Source: Spirosoma oryzicola (GTDB lineage: Bacteria > Bacteroidota > Bacteroidia > Cytophagales > Spirosomataceae). Taken from it: DNA of 64,000 nt. The notes under the pieces were generated by a model that had not been told where the DNA came from, did no database searches, and saw only the letters and a list, made by a program, of their open reading frames with translations. The translations under genes and the position numbers were made by a program. The DNA lies in contig NZ_CP089538.1 of NCBI RefSeq assembly GCF_021233055.1, positions 1,469,501-1,533,500 of the forward strand, in the 5' to 3' direction. Positions 33,671-42,178 of the stretch are shown in pieces (position 1 is the stretch's first letter; each line of letters begins with the position of its first letter).

Positions 33671-34618
33671 TTATTTTTCGTAGGTGAAGCCTTTTCGAGG
33701 TTTTTCGCTCGTCTCCGCCATCTGAGCCCGGAGGGTCGTATGGTCAAACGATTGGTTGACGGTTTTGTGGATGTTGGCGCAGATGGTTTCCAGCGGTAAA
33801 TCGTTGTCGTCGGTTCCAAACGGGTTTTCGATTTCTTCGGCAATAATTTCCAGGCTGGCCAACACGTAAAAAACGAACACCACTAGCGGAATAACCAGGT
33901 AGTGCAGCGCGTGGACGTAGCCAAGCGGTAGGCTCAGGCAGTAGACGACGATAAACTTTTTGATAAAAGAACTGTACGAAAACGGAATCGGTGTGTTTTT
34001 AATCCGTTCACAAGCGCCACAAATATCCATTAGGGATTGAACCTCTGGATTGAGCACCAGCATGTGTTCCGCTAACAAGACACCCTTCCGTTGCAATTCG
34101 TTGATTCGGCCGAAAATAGCCAGGGCAATCTGCTGGGGTACGTGCTCGTCCAGGTGGAGCTTGCTAATCGGGAAGGATGAACTTTCGGTAAACTCCTGTT
34201 CGAAGGAATTCTGGCGCAGGTGATTTTTCAGGGCGAAGGCAAAATTGGAAATCATCGCCTTGAAAAAAAGACGGTTTTCGGTCTGGTCTGTTTCCAGCAA
34301 TTGATCCAGCTTGAGCGCCATGTTGCGGCAGTTGTTGACCAGGCTCCCCCATAGCTTCCGACCTTCCCACCAGCGGTCGTAAGCCGAGTTGGTTCGAAAA
34401 ACCAGCAGCATCGAAATTACAAAGCTCAGCAAGGTGTGCATGAGCGAAAAATTCTTTAAATGCGCGTTCTCGCTAAAGCCAAGCTGCTCGATAAAATGAA
34501 CGATGATGAACGCGTAAACGCTCACACCAACCAAAGCCGGAAACAGCTTACGGGCGGTATCGGCCCGGTTGAAGGTGAAAAGAAAACGAAACCAATCTTT
34601 TGAATTATACCGAATCAT
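33671..34618 (-). CDS. Bestrophin-family anion channel-like membrane protein
   Basis: 315 residues. The N-terminus has the family pattern: KDWFRFLFTFNRADTARKLFPALVGVSVYAF, then LLSFVISMLLVFRTNSAYDRWWEGRKLWG, the conserved bestrophin block. Bacterial homologues form pentameric channels for monovalent ions in the inner membrane. The late hydrophobic pair (LSLPLGYVHALHYLVIPLVVFVFYVLASLEIIAEEIENPFGTDDNDLPL, partly shown in family alignments as EIENPFG..DNDLP) is a strong family mark. A possible -7 element (TAGCTTTG, minus strand 34662-34669) lies 43 bases upstream. Confidence 0.9.
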   Translation of the reverse strand: MIRYNSKDWFRFLFTFNRADTARKLFPALVGVSVYAFIIVHFIEQLGFSENAHLKNFSLMHTLLSFVISMLLVFRTNSAYDRWWEGRKLWGSLVNNCRNMALKLDQLLETDQTENRLFFKAMISNFAFALKNHLRQNSFEQEFTESSSFPISKLHLDEHVPQQIALAIFGRINELQRKGVLLAEHMLVLNPEVQSLMDICGACERIKNTPIPFSYSSFIKKFIVVYCLSLPLGYVHALHYLVIPLVVFVFYVLASLEIIAEEIENPFGTDDNDLPLETICANIHKTVNQSFDHTTLRAQMAETSEKPRKGFTYEK

Positions 34619-34762
34619 ATCCGAATGGGGTTGAGAAACCGTTATGCCTGTGTGGTTTTTACAAAGCTATCAACTTTTAAAATCAGCTAGTGGTTGATAC
34701 GAGTGTGCAATCCCGGCCACGTAGTTTTGTTCGTATACCTAATTTTCTGAAAAATCGTTTAC

Positions 34763-36058
34763 ATGACTGTTTACCAAAAGCTGTTTTCTGTTTTGCTGAT
34801 CGGGCTTTGTTGCACGACGGTGGTAGCGCAGCAACTCCAGACCATCGACCGGATTTACGATTCCAAAATTCAAACGGTGTTGCTGTTCCCGCAGGTGGGA
34901 ACCAATCCCAACGATCCGGCTCTGACGTTGAATCCGCCCGTTATTTCGCTGGATGAGCAAGTACCGCTGCAACTCGAATTTGATGATCTAACGGCCGATT
35001 ATCGGTCATTCCGCGCCCGGCTTGTTCATTGCAACGCCGATTGGCAACGCTCTGTTCTGAACGACATCGAGTTTACGTACGAATACAACGATAACCCGAT
35101 TACTGACTATCAGGTATCCCTAAATACGAAAATTCCGTACTATCACTACCGCTTTACGATACCGCGCGTGAAGTTGCCGGGCAATTACGTGCTGGTTGTC
35201 TACGACGAGCGCAATCGGAACAACATCCTTTTTACCCGGCGGTTCAGCACTTACCAGAATCGCGTCACGGTAGCGGCCAGTGTTCGTTTCTCGACTGATC
35301 CGGCTCGGCAGTTTTCGGATCAGCAAATCGACCTGGCGCTCAACTACAAAGGCTACCAGGTCATTTCTCCACAGGATGATTTTAAAGTCGTTATCCGCCA
35401 GAACTACCGCGACGACCGCGAAATTCGGGGCCTTCGTCCGACCAACGTACTCGCGTTTGACCAGGTGCTGGAATACCGGCTGATTGATCTGAGCAACACC
35501 ATGCCGGGGGGAAATGAATTTCGTTTTTTTGACACGCGAACCGTACTGTCCCGCGCCAATTACATCGACCGTATTGACCGGAACGCCGACCGGAACATCG
35601 CTTACGTACAGGTCGATCAGCCACGCAGCCGGGGTGCTTACATCCAGAGCGACGATTTCAACGGCTTGTTTGTAATCGATCACCGCGAAACGGGCAACGG
35701 AGCCACGAATGCCGATTACATTGAAACAATCTTTACGCTGCGTATACCCGAAGTGCCCAATGTGGATGTGTTTGTCAATGGAGCCTTTAACTTCTGGCAG
35801 TTGAACGACCGAAATCGCATGTCGTTTGATTCGATTCTGGGCGCTTACCGGGCTTCTATCTTGCTCAAGCAAGGCGTGTACAACTACGATTACATAGTTC
35901 AGACCACAAATCCGCCGAAGGTCGATGAAGCTTACATCGAGGGTAGTTACTCCTCGACTGAAAACGACTACGAAGTTTTCGTGTATCACCGCCCACCAGC
36001 CGCCCGCGCCGACCAACTCATTGCTTACCAGAAATTAGGCGTAAACAAACGTCGGTAA
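34763..36058 (+). CDS. Type IX secretion system plug protein (DUF5103)
   Basis: 431 residues. A signal peptide ends near VVAQQ (residue 23). The DUF5103 blocks are clear: IYDSKIQTVLLFPQ, LQLEFDDLTADYRSFRARLVHCNADW, then NDIEFTYEYNDNPITDYQVSLNTKIPYYHYRF and, near the end, GVYNYDYIV. In Flavobacterium the Plug protein closes the periplasmic or outer side of the SprA translocon. Its presence with the C25 peptidase shows that a type IX system is in use; the core genes are not in this window. A -7-like TAGTTTTG stands at 34722-34729, 33 bases before the ATG. Confidence 0.88.
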   Translation: MTVYQKLFSVLLIGLCCTTVVAQQLQTIDRIYDSKIQTVLLFPQVGTNPNDPALTLNPPVISLDEQVPLQLEFDDLTADYRSFRARLVHCNADWQRSVLNDIEFTYEYNDNPITDYQVSLNTKIPYYHYRFTIPRVKLPGNYVLVVYDERNRNNILFTRRFSTYQNRVTVAASVRFSTDPARQFSDQQIDLALNYKGYQVISPQDDFKVVIRQNYRDDREIRGLRPTNVLAFDQVLEYRLIDLSNTMPGGNEFRFFDTRTVLSRANYIDRIDRNADRNIAYVQVDQPRSRGAYIQSDDFNGLFVIDHRETGNGATNADYIETIFTLRIPEVPNVDVFVNGAFNFWQLNDRNRMSFDSILGAYRASILLKQGVYNYDYIVQTTNPPKVDEAYIEGSYSSTENDYEVFVYHRPPAARADQLIAYQKLGVNKRR

Positions 36059-36106
36059 TGCGGTGACGTGGCATACATACATCCTGGGTGCCGAAGACAA
36101 ACAATG

Positions 36107-36141
36107 AGCCCAACAGCTTTGACCGTAGCTGTTGGGCTTTT
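36107..36141 (+). terminator. Rho-independent terminator after the T9SS plug gene
   Basis: The 12-bp perfect stem AGCCCAACAGCT / AGCTGTTGGGCT (36107-36118, 36127-36138) has an 8-base loop and a short T-run, 48 bases after the stop. The convergent ychF gene ends at 36210, so it could serve both sides. Confidence 0.85.
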
Positions 36142-36209
36142 CTGAAATCGATTTGTGCAAATAAAAAAGGCGGGCCAGATGGTGGTATACTGCACTACCG
36201 CCCTACTGG

Positions 36210-37310
36210 TTAGGCGCTGTGAAGGAACTCCATGATGTCGCCGTCCTGCACGATGTATTCTTTACCTTCGACGGATAGCTTGCCCGCTTCGCGAACACCG
36301 GCTTCTGTTTTGAACTGCTCGAAGTCGGCTAGTTTCATTACCTGCGCCCGAATGAATTTTCGTTCGAAATCCGAGTGGATAACGCCCGCAGCCTGTGGCG
36401 CTTTCCAGCCACGGTGAATTGTCCAGGCGCGTACCTCTTTGACGCCCGCCGTGAAATACGTGATCAGACCGAGCAATTTATACGAAGCTTTGATCAGTTT
36501 GCTCAGACCTGATTCGGTAAGGCCGTATTCACTCAGGAACAGTTCGCGCTCTTCGGGGTCTTCCATTTCGGCAATCTGCGATTCGATACCCGCGCTGATG
36601 ATGATGACTTCGGCACCCTCGTCTTTTACTGCTTCCCGAAGCGTGTCCGAGTACGCGTTGCCGTTTGGTAGTGAACCTTCATCTACGTTTGCTACGTAAA
36701 TAACTGGCTTCACAGTCAGCAGTGAAATGTCGCCGATAGCCGCTTCCCGATCTTCGGGCGATACCTGTACGGTACGGGCACTTTTGCCCGCTTCGAGCGC
36801 TGCTTTGAACTGCTTCAGAATTTCCAGCTCCGCTTTCGCTTTGGCGTCACCCACGCGCGCAGCCTTGTCGATGCGCTGTATTTTTTTGTCTACCGATTCC
36901 AGGTCTTTCAACTGAAGCTCGGCATCAATGATTTCTTTGTCCGATACAGGATTCACTTTACCCTCGACGTGAACGATGTTGTCGTCTTCGAAGCAGCGAA
37001 TCACGTGAACAATAGCGTCTACCTCACGGATGTTTGCCAGGAATTTGTTGCCCAGGCCCGCACCCTGACTAGCTCCTTTCACTAGTCCGGCGATGTCGAC
37101 AAACTCAATGATGGTTGGCACCACTTTCTGGGGTTTCACCAGTCCTTCGAGGGTGTCTAGTCGTTCGTCGGGTACGGTTACCACCCCAACGTTGGGTTCT
37201 ATTGTGCAGAATGGATAGTTAGCGGCTTCCGCCTTTCCACTCGAAATTGCGTTAAAAAGCGTCGATTTACCCACGTTTGGCAAACCTACGATACCACATT
37301 GTAAGCCCAT
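36210..37310 (-). CDS. ychF: Redox-regulated ATPase YchF (OBG-type GTPase family)
   Basis: 366 residues, normal length. The G1 motif GIVGLPNVGKST opens the protein. EFVDIAGLVKGASQGAGLGNKFL (G3) follows, with YVANVDE replacing the usual NKxD so that ATP is preferred. The C-terminal TGS-like domain contains FFTAGVKEVRAWT-type text and VIHSDFERKFIRAQV. It binds the ribosome and is linked to stress responses. A complete promoter stands upstream on the minus strand (37414-37443). Confidence 0.97.
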   Translation of the reverse strand: MGLQCGIVGLPNVGKSTLFNAISSGKAEAANYPFCTIEPNVGVVTVPDERLDTLEGLVKPQKVVPTIIEFVDIAGLVKGASQGAGLGNKFLANIREVDAIVHVIRCFEDDNIVHVEGKVNPVSDKEIIDAELQLKDLESVDKKIQRIDKAARVGDAKAKAELEILKQFKAALEAGKSARTVQVSPEDREAAIGDISLLTVKPVIYVANVDEGSLPNGNAYSDTLREAVKDEGAEVIIISAGIESQIAEMEDPEERELFLSEYGLTESGLSKLIKASYKLLGLITYFTAGVKEVRAWTIHRGWKAPQAAGVIHSDFERKFIRAQVMKLADFEQFKTEAGVREAGKLSVEGKEYIVQDGDIMEFLHSA

Positions 37311-37322
37311 AATAAAGGATAT

Positions 37323-37406
37323 ATGAGTGAATGGCTGAACGAGTGAATAAGCGAGTTTCCAGTAATACCCAGTGCTCGTTTATTCATGAGTTCGTTCACT
37401 CGTCAT
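37323..37406. repeat. GAGTGA-type imperfect inverted repeat upstream of ychF
   Basis: The left part (GAGTGAATGG...GAGTGAATAAGCGAG, 37323-37355) pairs imperfectly with the right part (CTCGTTTATTCATGAG...CACTCGTCAT, 37375-37406). It lies in the ychF leader, downstream of its promoter. Related elements occur at 42136-42167, 44139-44174 and 48674-48750. Confidence 0.6.
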
Positions 37407-37413
37407 GTTTGTG

Positions 37414-37443
37414 CAAAATTACAACCGCAGCAGCGGACCGCAA
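37414..37443 (-). promoter_or_regulatory. Bacteroidota-type promoter for ychF
   Basis: Read on the minus strand: TTG (37443-37441), 19 bases, TAATTTTG (37421-37414). The transcript would start near 37407 and carry the inverted repeat at 37323-37406 as almost its whole leader. Confidence 0.65.
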
Positions 37444-37556
37444 AAAAAGCCTTCGGCACGGAGCAAAGGCTTGATGACTTGGGAAAACCCGGTCTCAGTC
37501 AAGAATTAGCATGTATAGTTAAATCATGAACCGTAATTTATGCATTGAAAATTCAG

Positions 37557-37877
37557 TTAATCCCACTTTAGTTCACTGGCAAAGTCGTCCTGTTCGTCGC
37601 GTTGGGAGAATTGGGCAAAATCGACATCGGGCATAAGATCAGTTTTCACATGTTCCACCGTTTCCTGAAGGGCTTCGATAAATTTGTCGAAGTCTTCTTT
37701 GTAGAGAAATAGTTTGTGCTTCTCATACACAAACCCGTCTCCCTGCGGGTGTCGGCGACTCTCGGTAATGGTGAGGTAATAATCGTTGGCGCGGGTTGAT
37801 TTTACGTCAAAAAAATACGTTCGTTTACCCGCCCTAACCCGTTTGGAATAGATCTTTTCCCGTTCTTTTTCGTCCAC
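37557..37877 (-). CDS. DUF3276 / PUR-domain nucleic-acid-binding protein
   Basis: 106 residues with a GTG start. The sequence KIYSKRVRAGKRTYFFDVKSTRANDYYLTITESRR, then FVYEKHKLFLYKEDFDKFIEAL, is the single PUR-alpha-like domain conserved in Bacteroidota and Borrelia (BpuR-like). The family binds DNA and RNA, possibly as a regulator. The C-terminus is acidic (DFAQFSQRDEQDDFASELKWD region). A -7-like TATTTTTG (minus strand, 37935-37942) stands upstream without a clear -33. Confidence 0.88.
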   Translation of the reverse strand: MDEKEREKIYSKRVRAGKRTYFFDVKSTRANDYYLTITESRRHPQGDGFVYEKHKLFLYKEDFDKFIEALQETVEHVKTDLMPDVDFAQFSQRDEQDDFASELKWD

Positions 37878-38027
37878 AATCAGTGAGGTTTAGTGTATTC
37901 GTAAATGCTAAAGATACAGGCAATTGGAGCAGAACAAAAATATTGGTACTAAATATATTTTGGGGTGAGATAACCCCGAAGTCTGACAGAGTTGTGGAGG
38001 CCGTTCCACAGTTTTTTCGCTAAATGC

Positions 38028-38058
38028 TTGGTAGATAGGTCTGTTTGTCCTATCTTTG
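38028..38058 (+). promoter_or_regulatory. Bacteroidota-type promoter for the RlpA-like gene
   Basis: TTG at 38028-38030, 20 bases, then TATCTTTG at 38051-38058. Transcription would start near 38065, so an in-frame ATG at 38056 cannot be the start. This supports the ATG at 38149. Confidence 0.7.
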
Positions 38059-38148
38059 TTTAATAGGAATTGCACTTTTTGGAGACGAAGGGAGTCGGAA
38101 GATACAACTGATTTGCCTTCGTTTATTTTTCACGTAACCAAAAGCTGT

Positions 38149-38589
38149 ATGAGTTATATCATGTCCCTTATGTTGTTTTTTAACAGCATAAAACCGGCGG
38201 AGGCTCTCCCGAGCCTCATACAGAAAGGCAAAGCGTCTTTTTATTCCAAGAAGTTCAATGGTCGGAAGACCGCTTACGGCGAACGCGTCAGCGCGGAAGC
38301 CCTCGAAGGTGCCCATCGTTCATTACCAAAGAATACACTGGTTGAAGTAACAAACCTAGACAACAACCGCTCGGTAATTGTACGAATCAATGATAAGGGT
38401 CCATTTTCAAAAAGTCGCGTGATCGATCTGACGCACGCGGCTGCTCAGGCACTTGGCATGGTTTCTAAAGGAGTAGCCAATGTGTCTCTTCGGGTTGTTA
38501 GCAAAGGCCGTGAACTGGCGGCTGCTACCCCGGCTCCTCTTTTTGATACACCCGATGCTTTTCAGCCGTTGCTGGAGCCGGTGTTATAA
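38149..38589 (+). CDS. RlpA-like double-psi beta-barrel protein
   Basis: 146 residues from the ATG at 38149, chosen because a full promoter overlaps the earlier in-frame ATG at 38056. A short hydrophobic start (MSYIMSLMLFFNSI) probably serves as a weak signal or anchor. The double-psi beta-barrel follows: GKASFYSKKFNGRKTAYGERV, LPKNTLVEVTNLDN, VRINDKGPF and RVIDLTHAAAQALGM. Asp and His of the lytic-transglycosylase-like pocket are present (NDKGPF, LTHAA). RlpA proteins bind or cut bare glycan strands at the septum; there is no SPOR domain here. It has its own promoter and terminator. Confidence 0.87.
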   Translation: MSYIMSLMLFFNSIKPAEALPSLIQKGKASFYSKKFNGRKTAYGERVSAEALEGAHRSLPKNTLVEVTNLDNNRSVIVRINDKGPFSKSRVIDLTHAAAQALGMVSKGVANVSLRVVSKGRELAAATPAPLFDTPDAFQPLLEPVL

Positions 38590-38619
38590 CCAAATACGGT
38601 TCTTTCCGTATTCGCTGTC

Positions 38620-38677
38620 GAACCGTTCAATGCTCATCCGTGCAATTCCTGACGCGGGCATTGAACGGTTCTTTTTT
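38620..38677 (+). terminator. Rho-independent terminator after the RlpA-like gene
   Basis: The 14-bp perfect stem GAACCGTTCAATGC / GCATTGAACGGTTC (38620-38633, 38658-38671) is followed by six Ts. Confidence 0.85.
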
Positions 38678-38773
38678 GTTATCCGGCATATGATTTGTAG
38701 CTTGTCGGTACGCTGGCCGTTTTCCTTTCGTTAACTACACAACGGTACATTATTCTTCTGTCCGGCATACACT

Positions 38774-39685
38774 ATGAAACAAGCTCTTAACCTGGGCCAA
38801 GTGCGCTCGTTCGGCAACGTCGAGTTTCTGGCCCGTCAGTTGGTTGAAGGATTTATAACCGGTCTGCATAAATCACCTTTTCATGGTTTCTCTGTTGAAT
38901 TTGCCGAGCACCGGCTTTACAATACGGGTGAAACCACGCGTCACATTGACTGGAAGGTGTACGGGAAGACCGAAAAATTGTTTGTCAAACGCTACGAAGA
39001 AGAAACGAATCTACGCTGTCATCTGCTGATCGATACGTCGTCGTCGATGTTCTATCCCGAGCCTGACTACGGTAAAGTGACCTTTAGCGTGATGGCAGCT
39101 GCGTGCCTGGCGTATATGTTGCAGCGGCAGAAGGATGCCGTCAGCCTGACTACTTTCGCTGATACGATTGACCTGCAAACGCCCGTAAAATCGACGCCTT
39201 CGCACGTGCACAAGCTGTTTACGCAGCTCGATCAGGTGATGCAGCAACCGAAGCCCCTGCGCAAAACATCGGCGGCTGACGTGATTCATCAGGTTGCCGA
39301 AAAAATTAATAAACGGTCACTAGTGGTTATTTTCAGTGATATGTTTGAAAACGCTGATAAGTCCGACGCGCTGTTTTCGGCCTTGCAGCACCTGCGCCAT
39401 AATCTCCACGAAGTGCTGTTGTTTCACGTTACGGATAAGAAAACGGAGGAGGAGTTTGCCTTTGACGAACGCCCGTACGAATTCATTGATCTGGAAACGG
39501 GCGAGAAAGTCAAACTTCAGCCTGGACAAGTTCGGGAAACGTATCAGCAGGCGGTGAAGTCTTATTTTCAGGATCTGAAAATGCGGTGCGGCCAGTACAA
39601 AATTGATTTTATCGAGGCCGACATCGCTCAGGGATTTGATCAGATATTAACGTCGTATCTGGTGAAGCGAACGAAGATGAAATAA
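38774..39685 (+). CDS. DUF58 protein (von Willebrand A-like fold)
   Basis: 303 residues. The DUF58 signature is present: SPFHGFSVEFAEHRLYNTGETTRHIDWKVYGKTEKLFVKRYEEE, in which the run HIDWKVYGKT is the family mark. A metal-site-like DTSSSM at about residue 92 follows, as in vWA domains. There is no membrane segment, unlike many DUF58 proteins. In other genomes such genes pair with a MoxR-type AAA ATPase and BatA/BatB proteins; none lies next to it here. The function is unknown. Confidence 0.88.
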   Translation: MKQALNLGQVRSFGNVEFLARQLVEGFITGLHKSPFHGFSVEFAEHRLYNTGETTRHIDWKVYGKTEKLFVKRYEEETNLRCHLLIDTSSSMFYPEPDYGKVTFSVMAAACLAYMLQRQKDAVSLTTFADTIDLQTPVKSTPSHVHKLFTQLDQVMQQPKPLRKTSAADVIHQVAEKINKRSLVVIFSDMFENADKSDALFSALQHLRHNLHEVLLFHVTDKKTEEEFAFDERPYEFIDLETGEKVKLQPGQVRETYQQAVKSYFQDLKMRCGQYKIDFIEADIAQGFDQILTSYLVKRTKMK

Positions 39686-39700
39686 CGTACATAGTGATGC

Positions 39701-39760
39701 GGCATACCGACCTATGGTCTACAGTGTTAATGGAAACTGCGGACCACAGGTCGGTATGCC
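39701..39760. repeat. Inverted repeat (GGCATACCGACCT type) between convergent genes
   Basis: Two 19-base arms (39701-39719 and 39742-39760) pair with one mismatch around a 22-base loop. It lies between the DUF58 and thioredoxin-like stops, so it may act as a two-way terminator, but there is no T-run and it looks like a dispersed intergenic element. Confidence 0.65.
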
Positions 39761-39771
39761 ACACCACCCCG

Positions 39772-41253
39772 TTACTTTTTCACGCTTGCTTTGGCGTTGA
39801 CGGGAGCAACGGCGGGCTTTTGGGATGCTTGCTGCCGTTTATGGAAAAGCACAAAATCTTCGATTTGCTCCACAGGAAGTTTGCGGGCCAAGATTTTCTT
39901 GTTCTTGTCGAGCACATATACCGTTGGCGTTGTCCACACGTCGAACTGACGACGGAAATCAGTACGAGACGCATAATCGTAGCCGTTGATCGCGTTACCC
40001 AACTTAAACTCCCGAATAAATTTCTTCCACTCTTCCGGCGTCTGGTCGATGGCGATGGCTACCACTTCTATGCCTTTGCCTTTGTAGGTGTCAACGAATT
40101 TTTTGAGCTTCGGTGCGCTTTCCCGGCAATGGCCGCAATGAGGATCGTAGAAGTAAACGACGGTGTAATCCGACTTGATGTTCTGGAACGCGATCGGTCG
40201 GCGAAGCGTGTCGCTGACAGCCGGAGCCGGTAGCGTTTTACCAACCAACAAGGGCTTAAGCGTCTTGACCCGCTCGCCAATGTTCTTGATTGTCGACGAA
40301 TCCGTAACGGGCATGATGCCGGTGGCGTAGTACTTCTCGAACATGTGGACAAACAACCCATCGGTTCCCATCACTTTGGGTTGTTCGTACTGGCTGGTGG
40401 TGTACCAGACGATGTACGACAGTACTTCTTTATTTTTGCCCGCCTGCGCCTTGCCAACCATGTAATCGGCGGATTTGATAAGCGAATCAGGTGTTTGGAC
40501 AGTTAGTTCTTTCAGGTAGCGATCAATCTTCCGTTGTAAGATCGGCGTGCGAACAAACCGTTCATCGGCAAAATCGTAATCGTCCCAGAAATGGCCTTTA
40601 AAATAATTGAACACCCATACGGAATCAGGCCGACCGTTAGCCAGCTTCGGAGCGGGCGGCACGTCGGGTTCCGCCGACGCTTTGATGAGCTTAACGGCAA
40701 ACGTGCCTTTATTTTCGGTAAAGAACTGGTCGCGGTAGACCTGCGCCTTTTTTTGTAACGCATTCATCTTCTGGGACACAAGCGCTACCGATGCGGCATC
40801 AGCATGGCTTTTTTTCTCGGCTTCCAACGCTTTTGCTTCATCGTAAAAACTGCCCAAACCCTGCTGATACGTATAGAACAGCTCGTTATCCTTCGAGCCG
40901 CTTACTTTCATGTTTTTGATGAGATTAGCCGTATCGGTCTTGAACGAAAAGTCCTGATCGGCAGTCATCAGAAATTCGATGTAGCCGTTCTTGGGCGTTA
41001 CAGCGAGGTACAAGCCTTCCGGAAGGTGATTTTTTCCTTCAAAAACAAGGTTGCCGGTGGCATCAACGCGAGCGGTATCTTTAGGAATGTACTGACCCGA
41101 GCCGAAGTAGTGAGCCAATACGCAGGTTGTGTCTTTGACACCCTGAATTTGACCCGTGATTTTAAAGCCCTCGGATCGGGGCGTTGTCGATTGAGCCCGC
41201 AAACACGTGGTCAGCAACAAGCCGAAGAGGGTGGAGAGAAGGAGATTTTTCAT
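39772..41253 (-). CDS. TlpA-like thiol-disulfide protein with DUF4369/DUF5106 regions
   Basis: 493 residues. A signal peptide (about 1-20, ending LRAQ) is followed by a DUF4369-type beta domain (FKITGQIQGVKDTTCVLAHYF; GLYLAVTPKNGYIEFLM) and a helical middle like DUF5106. The C-terminal thioredoxin fold begins near 340 with LPAPAVSDT and has the redox pair C373/C376 (PHCGHCRESAP) and the cis-proline loop WTTPTVYVLD. CGHC is an oxidising-type motif. It is periplasmic. Bacteroidota keep several such proteins for thiol handling of exported proteins. The tail is Ala/Lys/Pro rich. A -7-like TAAATTTG lies at 41289-41296 on the minus strand. Confidence 0.88.
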   Translation of the reverse strand: MKNLLLSTLFGLLLTTCLRAQSTTPRSEGFKITGQIQGVKDTTCVLAHYFGSGQYIPKDTARVDATGNLVFEGKNHLPEGLYLAVTPKNGYIEFLMTADQDFSFKTDTANLIKNMKVSGSKDNELFYTYQQGLGSFYDEAKALEAEKKSHADAASVALVSQKMNALQKKAQVYRDQFFTENKGTFAVKLIKASAEPDVPPAPKLANGRPDSVWVFNYFKGHFWDDYDFADERFVRTPILQRKIDRYLKELTVQTPDSLIKSADYMVGKAQAGKNKEVLSYIVWYTTSQYEQPKVMGTDGLFVHMFEKYYATGIMPVTDSSTIKNIGERVKTLKPLLVGKTLPAPAVSDTLRRPIAFQNIKSDYTVVYFYDPHCGHCRESAPKLKKFVDTYKGKGIEVVAIAIDQTPEEWKKFIREFKLGNAINGYDYASRTDFRRQFDVWTTPTVYVLDKNKKILARKLPVEQIEDFVLFHKRQQASQKPAVAPVNAKASVKK

Positions 41254-41353
41254 ACAAGCAGATGTGTATCTTCGCGGCAGAATAGAGACAAATTTACATA
41301 TTTAGTCTAAGAAAATACCTTTTACAAAACGCTCATTGCGCTTCCTGTAGTCT

Positions 41354-42133
41354 ATGTTTTATTTCTTTTCTAAGACGCTCTATTATTTGCTGACACCAGC
41401 GGGCTGGCTCTTAGGTGCCCTGTTTGTCGCCCTCTTCACCCGAAAGGCCAGGCTACGGCGTCGAATGATAATCGTTGCTCTCGTTGTCTTTTACGTTTTT
41501 GGCAACGCGTTCCTGATGAATGAGTTGGCTTTGTGGTGGGAGTATCCACCAACGAGCTTGGCCGCTGATTCAACAAAGCGGGTGGCGATTGTACTGACCG
41601 GTGGCATGATCAATGGGAGCAAGGAAACGCCGGATCATCGGTTTCTGCTAAATCGGGAAGCCGACCGGGCTGCGCAGGCACTGTATTTGTACAAGACGGG
41701 CGCCGTGCAAACAATCCTGATTAGCGGAGGATCGGGTGATCTGCCTTTTCAGGTAAAACAACTGAGTGACGAAGGCGAAATGACCGCGCGTTTTTTAACG
41801 ACAGCCGGTGTCAGACCGACGGATATTGTGCTTGAGCGTAAATCACGCAACACCCACGAAAACGCGCTGTTCACGGCTAAACTCCTTCGGGCGCGTTTTC
41901 CCGCCAGTCAATACGTGCTCGTAACGTCAGCCTTTCACATGCGCCGGGCAGTGGCTTGTTTTCGAAAAGAAAACGTTTCCGTACTGCCTTATCCGGCTGC
42001 TTTCAGAAGTAGTCGTCGATCATTTGCGCCGACCGAATGGCTACTCCCCAACGAAGAATCGTTTGCCGATGCCTATTACCTCGTGAAAGAGTTGGTCGGC
42101 TACACGATGTACTCGGTGATGGGCTACAGTTAG
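41354..42133 (+). CDS. YdcF/ElyC-family membrane protein (DUF218)
   Basis: 259 residues. Two N-terminal membrane segments (about 5-27 and 37-57) are followed by the DUF218 domain: RVAIVLTGGM, the Arg-rich HRFLLNREADRAAQALYLYKTG, LISGGSGD, and RNTHENALFTAKLL with VLVTSAFHMRRAVACF. Residues of this kind form the nucleotide-like pocket of YdcF. E. coli relatives (ElyC, SanA) affect peptidoglycan precursor and envelope integrity. It converges on pfkA with a perfect hairpin between them. Confidence 0.87.
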   Translation: MFYFFSKTLYYLLTPAGWLLGALFVALFTRKARLRRRMIIVALVVFYVFGNAFLMNELALWWEYPPTSLAADSTKRVAIVLTGGMINGSKETPDHRFLLNREADRAAQALYLYKTGAVQTILISGGSGDLPFQVKQLSDEGEMTARFLTTAGVRPTDIVLERKSRNTHENALFTAKLLRARFPASQYVLVTSAFHMRRAVACFRKENVSVLPYPAAFRSSRRSFAPTEWLLPNEESFADAYYLVKELVGYTMYSVMGYS

Positions 42134-42135
42134 CC

Positions 42136-42167
42136 ATCGAGTGAGCGAATGGACTCGCTCACTCGAT
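42136..42167. terminator. Hairpin (GAGTGA type) between convergent ydcF-like and pfkA genes
   Basis: The 13-bp perfect stem ATCGAGTGAGCGA / TCGCTCACTCGAT (42136-42148, 42155-42167) has a 6-base loop and no T-run. It sits 2 bases after one stop and 11 bases before the other, so a two-way terminator role is plausible. The sequence also belongs to the GAGTGA repeat group. Confidence 0.6.
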
Positions 42168-42178
42168 TAGTACGTCTA

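Noticed and set aside
35120..36016. A 298-codon open frame antisense to the T9SS plug gene
   Set aside because: The plus-strand frame has a signal peptide and family blocks; the antisense protein has no recognisable motif.
38056..38148. An upstream ATG that would lengthen the RlpA-like protein by 31 residues
   Set aside because: The -7 element TATCTTTG overlaps this ATG, so it would not be within the transcript.
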